A DNA stretch of 64,000 nucleotides from Bryopsis sp. KO-2023 (Eukaryota > Chlorophyta > Ulvophyceae > Bryopsidales > Bryopsidaceae): assembly GCA_030272585.1 (NCBI GenBank), contig BSYQ01000005.1, forward strand, positions 6,665,501 to 6,729,500, written 5' to 3'. Of this stretch, positions 56,986 to 64,000 are shown in pieces. The notes beneath the pieces are model-generated. The model did no database searches, had not been told where the DNA came from, and worked only from the letters and a program-made list of their open reading frames with translations. Numbering within the stretch: the stretch's first letter is position 1; every line of letters starts with the position of its first letter. The position numbers and the translations under genes were made by a program.

Positions 56986-57650
56986 CATTCAAAAAGAAAA
57001 TGCCGTTCATCTTCCACCGCGGATCGACACAACCGACAAATCCTGTTTTCCCTTGGTACACCATTATATCGTCCCACTTCCACTTCCAAGAAATGAATAC
57101 CACAACGAAAACGAGTAAAGAAAACCCGAAGAGAAGTTGGTTTTAAAGTTGTCAAATACCGTTCAAATCTGAGGGAAAACTTAATATGCCGATACCAAGA
57201 TATAACTCGAGATGCAGATGAACCGAAAACATGTTCAGCATGCATAGCTTTATAACGACGCTGAAATTCCGAAATGTCCACCAAAGTCGTAGAAGAAAAT
57301 ATCTTCTCCGGCCAAAACCGTCTGAAAAAACCCAAAATACGCCCAAACCAAGAAGATCGAGATGCGTGATATTGATCAAAACCCCAACAAAACAATCTTC
57401 CATGCAATCGATCAACTGATAACCCAACCAACTTGTTCCAATATCGGCACAATTGCGACCAAAGTGCTAATTCTAATGGATAACACCCTAATTCCCCGTA
57501 CAGAACCTCCTTTGGCGTATATCGAGGCAAACGGAGGATACTTCTCATAAACTGGAGATGAATTGCTTCCAACAAACGCCACTGAGAAACTGTTAGGAAT
57601 GGACCCCAAATAGGAAACCCATATCCTATACTACTCTTCTCCGAACACAC
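56986..57650 (-). mobile_element. 5'-truncated LINE ORF2 fragment
   Basis: The minus-strand frame from 57650 reads the C-terminal part of a non-LTR retrotransposon ORF2: a thumb region with WRLLEAIHLQFMRSILRLPR, then the zinc cluster CRLCRSAVEDERHFLFEC (C-x2-C-x8-H-x4-C). The RT catalytic core is absent, and a stop lies just upstream, so the copy is 5'-truncated as LINEs usually are. The chromovirus inserted right after the last Cys codon. Confidence 0.75.
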
Positions 57651-57891
57651 GCTTCCCTAATTCGCATTCAACAGTGTTGATTCAACACATTCTTAAAGCT
57701 CATTCCTTATTTCATTGTAACGTCCCCAGTTCAAATCTATCCCTTCCTTTCTGGTAATCACACTGAAATTTCTGCAGTCCGGAAATCAGAAAGCTCTCTT
57801 TCCATTGGAATTATCTTCCAGCTCGTAAAATCATCGGCTTTTGTCACTTTTCCTTGGTCTTTGTGGCCTATAGACAGTGATAAAGTCGATA

Positions 57892-58596
57892 ATGGCAGAA
57901 GACAGACTTCGTGTGATGCTTGAAACGTGCGACATGGAGTCGACGACAGGTAGGGAAAAGTTGTAAACTTGTTTTTTTTTTACGTTTCCACACATAACAA
58001 CAAATCATGTTTGGATTGGTGTTGCAGAATCGATGCTTCGAGATTCATTGCTCCAAGAGTTTGGAACGGTGGATGCAGAAATGGTTCGGGTCCAGGTAAG
58101 AAATGAAAGTGTGCGAATCAGATCAATTCAAAGAGTATTCAAATACATATCCAAATAACGTTTTCACAAAAACAGTTCCTGTGGCTTCCAGGTTCTTAAA
58201 CACTTGAACAAACTTATGGATATCGAAGAAGCTAAGGCAGCACAAGGATCTTCAAGAGTTGAACAACCCCGACCAAATGTATCCTCGGGGGCACAAGACC
58301 CCCGACCCACAATCCAAGTGGAATCAAGTGTCAACGTTTGCAAGAGAGGAGAAAACCTGAAAGTCCCTTTAAGAATCTCTCCCGAGTTGGATGCCTTTCT
58401 TGGAGGAGAACTTCAATCCATCACAAGAGGGAGTCTGACAAAATTCTTTTGGGGATACTTCAAAAAAAACAATCTTCTTCTGAAGGAGGACCGTCGAATA
58501 GTTGTTTGTGATGAAAAGCTCCGATTTCTTCTCAAGGTAGAGAGATTCAATGCATTTGGCGTGATGAAGCTGTTGAAAAAGCATGTGATCGGGTAA
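57892..58596 (+). CDS. DEK_C plus SWIB/MDM2 domain chromatin protein
   Basis: Exons 57892-57949, 58028-58095 and 58192-58596 (TAA) join in phase, about 176 aa. The first two exons plus LKHLNKLMDIEEAK form a DEK_C-like helical domain (LRDSLLQEFGTVDAEMVRVQ). A Ser/Pro/Gln linker follows. The last 75 residues are a SWIB domain: ISPELDAFLGGE, FFWGYFKKNNL, VVCDEKLRFLL and FNAFGVMKLLKKHVIG. SWIB domains occur in SWI/SNF subunits and in small plant and yeast nuclear or organellar proteins; the DEK_C-SWIB pair resembles yeast Tri1/Uaf30. The start is the first ATG in exon 1. It lies between a LINE fragment and the decayed recombinase copy, yet is itself intact. Confidence 0.85.
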
Positions 58597-59394
58597 AGTC
58601 GGTCAGCAATTAGTTTGTGAGAATTTGACAATTTAAGTTTAAGGGTGTTGTGGCCATGTTGGATACAGTTCTGGTTGAGAAATTGGGAGGGTTCTAGAAG
58701 GTGATTTTGTCTGAATATGTGGGAGAGTGTGAAGGTAACGCGCGATGCTGTTGTGGATGAAATAATGATCGTTGTCACGATGCGCACGCATATATTTTTT
58801 TACGCAAGCACGGGTGGAAGACAGTCTGTAGCAGAGTGAACTGTTCCCCTCAAAATATGATCAAAAGAAAGCAAAGCGAAAAAAGAAACCAAAGATGCCT
58901 TCCTCTGAAAGCTACAAACAGAGACGCACTAGAAATAAAACGCGCGAGAACACTGTGGTAAAACCCTCGGGCAGAAAAACCTGTTGAAGAAAAGTCCGCA
59001 CACCAAAACAAGTGCAATATGCCGGTATGGAGTGAGGAAGAAAACCCTCCACACCCTCCAGAGGAGGATGCCCTCCAGAGGAGGATGGAATCGCGGACCG
59101 CGGCCGTGGAAGCCGAGACGAGATTTTTCTTTTTGCTGAAGAGATCGCGACCCCCACGCGCCCCACGCGCCCTTATTCGACGCGTGCGTCGTGCGCTGCG
59201 TCGTGCGCTGGACGTCGAAACCCCCGCAGGCTGCCCCCACACGAACAGGAAACGCCTGAAATTCGAGTCTCTTCAGCGGCGTTTCCAAATGATTAAGAGT
59301 GATGCGATCAGCGCATCACGTGATGAGGGGAGCGGTGGGGGCACCGCTCCCGCAGGGAAATAGCGTACCATACAACCGCCGCTGGTTCTTGTTA

Positions 59395-59443
59395 TCGTAC
59401 GATACAAATTCAGCTGAAATCTGGAATTTGTATCGTACGATAG
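59395..59443. repeat. TATCGTACGATACAAATTC hairpin repeat
   Basis: TATCGTACGATACAAATTC and its exact inverse are separated by 12 bases. Related to the copy at 29,384. The flank at 59,455-59,480 is the inverse of 26,587-26,614. Confidence 0.65.
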
Positions 59444-59482
59444 AATATTTTATATCGTATAGCCAGGCTGTTCTCGTAGTGA

Positions 59483-59552
59483 GAGGAGGGTGAGGAGGGT
59501 GAGGAGGGTGAGGAGGGTGAGGAGGGTGAGGAGGGTGAGGAGGGTGAGGAGG
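59483..59552. repeat. GTGAGGAGG minisatellite
   Basis: About eight 9-bp GTGAGGAGG units in tandem. Confidence 0.8.
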
Positions 59553-60862
59553 GAGGGGAGAGAGGAGTGGGCGAGGTTCCCCCACGATCGAGCGATCCCA
59601 CGGAGGCAGGGCTTCGATCGGACGATCCCACCGATGCGGGGGGGCCTTCGGAGCCGGTGGAGGAGGTATCCGACACCCCTACGATCAAGATTAGAGGTGA
59701 ATACTCTTCCTCCCTTTGCCGTCTCTTCGTTCTCCTCCTTGTTTTCCTAAATGTTATATCGTATTCGATGTTTTTTTTAGAGTGGGGACAGACGATAAAG
59801 AGGTTTCAAAGAAAGACGACGAAGTCGAAGACAGTCCAAGTGAAACGGCACCGGGACCAGCACCAACGTGAGAAGTGTTTTCCTTCGTTTGTATCCTCCT
59901 TTTCCTCGGTATCGAGAGAGCGTTTTTCCTTCGTTCCTATCCTTCCTTTCCCTCGATTTCCTTGCTATCTATGACCGTGCTCTTTTGTGTTTCTCGTAGT
60001 GCGCGAGGTAAAAGATAAGGCCCGCCGTCTTCGTGCGGAGGCCGAGGAGTCGGACACGGAGATGGACGAGGGGGAGAGGGTGGAGGGGATCGAGGACGAT
60101 ATCCATCTCTTACAGATGGATATCGAGGGTGGGGGAGCCCCCGAGGAGTCCGTGGATGAGGGCTCCTCGGAGGGGGGAGAGGCATTCGAGGAGGACGACG
60201 TAGAGCTCCATGTCTCCACCGAGGATTGCCTCGACTCCTCCACCAAAGAGAAGCCCGTGGGTGACCGGCCCCGAACCCTCGTGGGCCCTAAGTTCCTTGC
60301 GACACTTAGGAAGTTTGCGGACGCCTTCGACAAGAGGGAAGACAAGCGAGCGGACGAGCTCGTCGCGGTCTTTTTCGCGATGTTCGGGGTCCCCGGGGTC
60401 CTCTTCGACGGCTCCCCCACCCGCCGCACTCGATTGCGCACCAAAATCGAGATCTTTCTCTTGAGAGAAAGAAACATGCGTGACTATTACTCACGCATAA
60501 ATACTTTTTTGGTGCGTTCGGTTCTCTCGTTCGTCTCCCTCTCTTAATTCCCTTCTTGTTTTCCACGTATCGAACCTTGTTTTGCTTCCGTAGGTTTGGG
60601 CGGACCTCGAGCGACGGGTCGTGCGGCGGGACGGCACCCTCCCGGCCTTCTTCAAGATCGTGTCGGGGGTGGCGAAGAAGGCGGGAAGACGGAAGAGGGC
60701 CGAGGAGGGGGAGGACGTGCGGTTGGAAGTTTGTGACGAGGTGTGGGTGGATCGAGAGGCGGGGAAAGGTTTGACCTACGCCGACACTACTCGATGGTTT
60801 GCTGCTCTCACCCTTCTCCAAAAGGTGAGTTTGTGTGTTTCCCCTCGTTCGGTATCGAAAAC

Positions 60863-61326
60863 CAGAGATAGGACTTGGGCCGATTTTTTGGTCCGGCTCC
60901 GGTCCGGTCCGGTTACGGTCGGGTTACGGTCACCGTACTACGGCCGTAATTCCGTACCGTAACCGGAGTAATATGCTGTTTTTACGGTACGGAACAGGTA
61001 CGGTATAGCTACGGCAGGCCCTAAATCATCGTGAAGTAGTGTGGTTCAGTGCTAAAGCGTTAGGCTGCAGTCTGTAGGGTCGCAGGTTCGAATCCCCCTG
61101 GGTTCCTTTGGAATCGCGGGACCCCGCGGGGGTCACTTTCTACGGTTTACGGTTGGTACGGCCGTTACGGTCATTACGGTCCGGTACGGAGCGGTACGGA
61201 GCGGTACGGAGCTACGGTTACGGCCGTAAAAGTACGATTTTCCGACGAAAATTGTACTCCGGTTACGGTCCGGTTACGGCGTTACGGTACGGTTACGGTG
61301 ACCGTAACCGTAAAGTCCTATCACTG
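60863..61326. mobile_element. Non-autonomous hAT-type element (464 bp) carrying a tRNA-like insert
   Basis: Ends CAGAGATAGGACTT and, inverted, CAGTGATAGGACTT. 8-bp duplication TCGAAAAC at 60855-60862 and 61327-61334. CAG ends and 8-bp duplication are hAT traits. The interior is built of GGTTACGGTCCGGTACGG-like repeats around a tRNA-like core. It lies in an intron of the decayed recombinase gene. Confidence 0.78.
61031..61105 (+). other. tRNA-Cys-like sequence (tRNA-derived, probably not functional)
   Basis: Has a box A-like GTGGTTCAGTGCTAAAGC, an anticodon region GGCTGCAGTC (anticodon GCA, Cys) and a box B GGTTCGAATCC. The anticodon stem is mismatched and the acceptor stem does not close, so it is a tRNA-derived relic or SINE head. 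Confidence 0.5.
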
Positions 61327-62124
61327 TCGAAAACGAATATATGGACGGGTCACACGAGCGGTTGTTTTTCGTTTTTTCGGCTAGGTGCAAGATGGTTTGA
61401 TCCAAAAGGAACCTAGCCCTTCCCTCGCCGAGAACGAGGGCGTGAAGGATCTCAAGAAGGCGAAGAGGGATGGGGACTCGTTCTTGCGGGAGCAAACGTT
61501 CCTCGATCGCCAAAGACACGTCCCCTTCGTGGCGGGCGTCTTCGACATGAAGCTCAAATCCCGCCAAGGGAACTATTACCTCCACCGGGAGACGAGGAAC
61601 ACGGTGGCCTCCGTGTTGACGAGTCTCCGAAACCGAGCAAGCTCGCTCGTGAACGCGTCGAGCTCGTCCCGGTTCAGGGACTCGCAATCTTGGGAGGTTG
61701 CGGACTTGTAGCTCCTAACCTACGACCGCGACCTCCCAAAAATGGGACCCCAACCTTTGGACGCGCTCTACATCATTCAAAGGAAGCACAAGTCCCGGCA
61801 AGTGAGTTGAAGCTTCCCTTTTCCTCTCTCATTCCCCTCTCTCGATTCGCTCTTTCGTTTCTTTCCCTTCCCTCTCTCGTGTCTCTCTCTCTCGGCTCGA
61901 TCTCACCGAGCTCGTGTTACGTAGGATGTCGGTGCAGAGGATTGGTGCGTGTTGCCGAGGGAGCGCCTCATCCTCCAATGTGGGCAACAAGGGTTGGCCC
62001 TCTACATGGTCGGCCGCACGGAGATCGGGAACGAGCCCTTTTGGGCCCTCGATGCTCCAAAAGCCGACTGGTACGGCACCAAGATCTTCACCTCGACCAC
62101 CAACCCCCAAACCGCTGTCACCGC

Positions 62125-63173
62125 CAGACCTGGGCGCCGACCCGTTGGACCGGACCGGCAACCACTTTCTGGACCGGATTTGACCTTTCTTAGACAGGTC
62201 AAATCCGGTCTGGAAAGGTCAACTCCGGTCCAAGAAAGGTCAAATCCGGTCTAGTAAAGGCCACCTTTTCTAGACCGGATTTGACCTTTCTAGACCGGAT
62301 TTGACCTTTCCAGACAGGTTGTCGCCTGTCTAGTACGGTCATACTCGTGTGACCTGTTTTAGACCGGTGTGACCCTGTTTTAGACCGATGTGACGCCCAA
62401 TGTGACCTGTTTTAGACCGACTCCAAGTCGGTCTGGACAGGTGGGCCGCCTGTCCAGACCGACCTGGCACCTGTCTAGAACAGGTCACACAATTAAGCAC
62501 TTTTTAATGTGTTAACCGACTGAGAACTGATTCAATTGATTAAAGAACGAAGTATTATTTATTATTTGCATTTTTAATGCATGAATGACGTGAGCCAAGC
62601 CCACCAGCCACCGTCTAGAGGGAGTCGTCCGACTCCCTCTAGTCGGTGGCTGGTGGGCTTGGCTCACGTCATTCATGCATTAAAAATGCAAATAATAAAT
62701 AATACTTCGTTCTTTAATCAATTGAATCAGTTCTCAGTCGATTGATACACAATTAGCACGTTAAAAGTGCTTAATTGTGCGACCTGTTCTAGACAGGCTC
62801 CAGGTCGGTCTGGACAGGCAGCCCACCTGTCCAGACCGACCTGGAGCCGGTCTAAAACAGGAGAACAACCCTGTCAAGACAGGGTCGTTCCGGTTTTAGA
62901 CAGGTCACATCGCCGGTCTGATAAAGGCGAGATGTGGGTGTGACCTGTCTAAAAACGGAAAATCTGTCAGAAAACCGGTCCAGATTTCTGCAGATTTCCG
63001 AGGTTGACTGGACCGGAGTGGACAGGACCGGACAGGTCACAACCTGTCCGGTCTTGCAAGGACCGGCGTTTTTTCGCTGGACCGGACAGGACCGGACAGG
63101 TCAGCCGGTCCATGGACAGGTTGGACCGGACCGGACCGGTTTTTCGCTGCCGGTCCGGTCGGGCCCAGGTCTG
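62125..63173. mobile_element. hAT-type foldback element (1,049 bp)
   Basis: Ends CAGACCTGGGC and GCCCAGGTCTG. 8-bp duplication GTCACCGC at 62117-62124 and 63174-63181. The body is almost wholly palindromic, with repeats of ACCGGATTTGACC and CCGGTCTGGACAGG type and a large central palindrome. No ORF for a transposase. It splits an exon of the decayed recombinase gene. Confidence 0.85.
62515..62745. repeat. Large central palindrome of the hAT-type element
   Basis: Arms of about 105 bp (ATTTGCATTTTTAATGCATG...CCACCAGCCACCG and the inverse) meet at about 62,630 around TCTAGAGGGAGTCG/CGACTCCCTCTAG. Nearly perfect by eye. Confidence 0.85.
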
Positions 63174-63545
63174 GTCACCGCTCAGTCGATGTACCGGGAC
63201 AAGCTCCGGATGATGCTCGCCACCGGCACCAGCGTGATGCACGTCCTTCACTCGGACCGGCATTACGGAGCGATTTGGGCGAGGTGCGGCGGGTTTCCCC
63301 TTCTCGTTTTGAGCGTTTCCCTCGTCGGCTTCTCGCCCTTTCCTATCTAACTTTGTGTTTGTCTCGTTACTCGAAGGATTCTTTCGGTGGACGCGGACTC
63401 GGTGAGGCAACTGGGATTTTGGAACGGCGCATCCAACATGTCGGGCACGGTGTATGGGAAAACCTTCATGCCCGACTCCTTGGCCTCCCACTCCGGCTTT
63501 GAGTCGGCCGCTTCCTTCGACACGGCCGTGTTTCGATGGCCACTT

Positions 63546-64000
63546 ATTACCTGGGTTGTTAAATGCGCAAGTTTGCTCGCGTAAATGCGCGTAAATGCGC
63601 GAAGTGGGGTCATGTTTGTGAATGCGTGTAAATGCGCGCAGTTCTTGTGGTTCCAACGGATTTTTTTGATCCCGATTCCGTTGAGAAACGAGTAAGATAC
63701 GCCTATTTTTCTTCGTTGCACTAGAATGGTTACCTTGCGCTCGTTTCTCAACAGAATCGGGCTCGACAAAGCAAAAGCAAAAGTTTTTTTCTTTCTTGTT
63801 CTATAGATATATTTTATTATACATACCTTAAAATGTCAATGCATGTGTGTTTCAACTTTTCATTTTGTGTTACTCTGTAAGCCTTTCTTTTACGATACAA
63901 AATCTTCAGTTACAAGGATAACGATTCACTTTGATCATACCCTGCATGTAATCAACACCGAAGTCAAAAGTTTCTTGAAGAAAAAAGGAACACAACGATA
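63546..64000. other. Right-edge repeats
   Basis: GTAAATGCGC short repeats at 63,560-63,640, then an inverted repeat CCGATTCCGTTGAGAAACGAG (about 63,670) / CTCGTTTCTCAACAGAATCGG (about 63,738). Nothing gene-like follows to the edge. Confidence 0.5.

Larger units (their letters stand above)
58597..59566. other. Intergenic repeats between the SWIB gene and the decayed recombinase gene
   Basis: Contains the ORF-like stretch 59,019-59,363 without recognisable domain, a GGGGAGCGGTG/CACCGCTCCC inverted repeat at about 59,330, the CGTACG hairpin, and a GTGAGGAGG tandem repeat at 59,483-59,550. Confidence 0.4.
59567..63545 (+). pseudogene. Decayed Crypton/NDC10-type tyrosine recombinase gene
   Basis: Exons in phase: 59567-59696, 59781-59867, 60000-60511, 60594-60824, 61385-61801, 61925-62124 plus 63182-63283, and 63377 to about 63545. 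The layout parallels the intact gene at 32-40 kb: an Arg-containing helix (SSLRNRASSLVN), YIIQRKHKSRQ (Lys position), LPRERLILQCGQQGLALYMVG...ADWYGTKIF, HSDR (H-x-x-R), QLGFWNG (Trp in place of His) and VYGKTFM (Tyr position), then SHSGF. Breaks: in-frame TAG at 61709-61711, and a 1,049-bp hAT-type element splitting an exon at 62125-63173. A 464-bp element sits in an intron. Removing the exon insertion and one target copy restores the phase. The 3' end runs into unrelated repeats after 63,545. The intact exon borders argue that the gene was spliced before it died. Confidence 0.6.

Noticed and set aside
1-64000. CRISPR array, operon structure or ribosomal RNA genes
   Set aside because: No spaced identical repeats of that kind and no rRNA; introns and retroelements show a eukaryotic nuclear sequence.

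Overview
The window is nuclear DNA from an intron-dense eukaryote. Genes are split by GT-AG introns of about 50 to 1,400 bp, and the space between them is packed with mobile elements and foldback repeats. No ORF longer than one exon was needed to define the host genes; I rebuilt them by hand from exon phase continuity. CPSF30 has the three-finger CCCH layout and wording of plant and algal homologues, and a FOR20/CEP20 basal-body gene implies a cilium or flagellum. Together these suit a flagellate-forming alga, for example a charophyte, but the species cannot be fixed from sequence alone.

Region by region. (1) 1-12,372, minus: the first 20 exons of a VPS13 lipid-transfer protein, running off the left edge. 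(2) 12,665-15,534, plus: CPSF30-like polyadenylation factor, head to head with VPS13. (3) 16,220-16,954, minus: FOR20/CEP20-like LisH protein. (4) 17,189-17,442: a PIF/Harbinger-type MITE with TAA target duplication. (5) 18,016-21,100, minus: Caprin-like RNA-granule protein with an RGG tail, divergent from (6) a CS-domain protein at about 21,700-24,182, plus. (7) 24.2-31.3 kb: foldback repeats, tRNA-like pieces and a poorly resolved minus-strand spliced gene. (8) 32,350-40,014, plus: a 17-exon gene of about 1,049 codons for a Crypton/NDC10-type tyrosine recombinase with all five expected catalytic positions visible. (9) 40.4-43.0 kb: a satellite array of about 170-bp units split by a 632-bp solo LTR. 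(10) 46,318-56,985, plus: a complete, apparently very young Ty3/gypsy chromovirus with identical 172-bp LTRs, gag, frameshifted pol and an extra third ORF, inserted in a LINE tail. (11) 57,892-58,596, plus: a DEK_C plus SWIB chromatin protein. (12) 59,567 to about 63,545, plus: a second, dead copy of the Crypton/NDC10 recombinase class, with an in-frame stop, a 464-bp hAT-type element in an intron and a 1,049-bp hAT-type foldback element in an exon.

The main discovery candidate is the pair of NDC10/Crypton-like recombinase genes. One is intact and looks like a host gene because of its 17 exons; the other is decayed and carries two hAT-type insertions. They imply a dispersed family in this genome, either intron-bearing Cryptons or a domesticated lineage with pseudogenes. 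Functionally the host genes are unrelated housekeeping genes: membrane-contact lipid transport, mRNA 3' end formation, centriole biology, RNA granules and chromatin.
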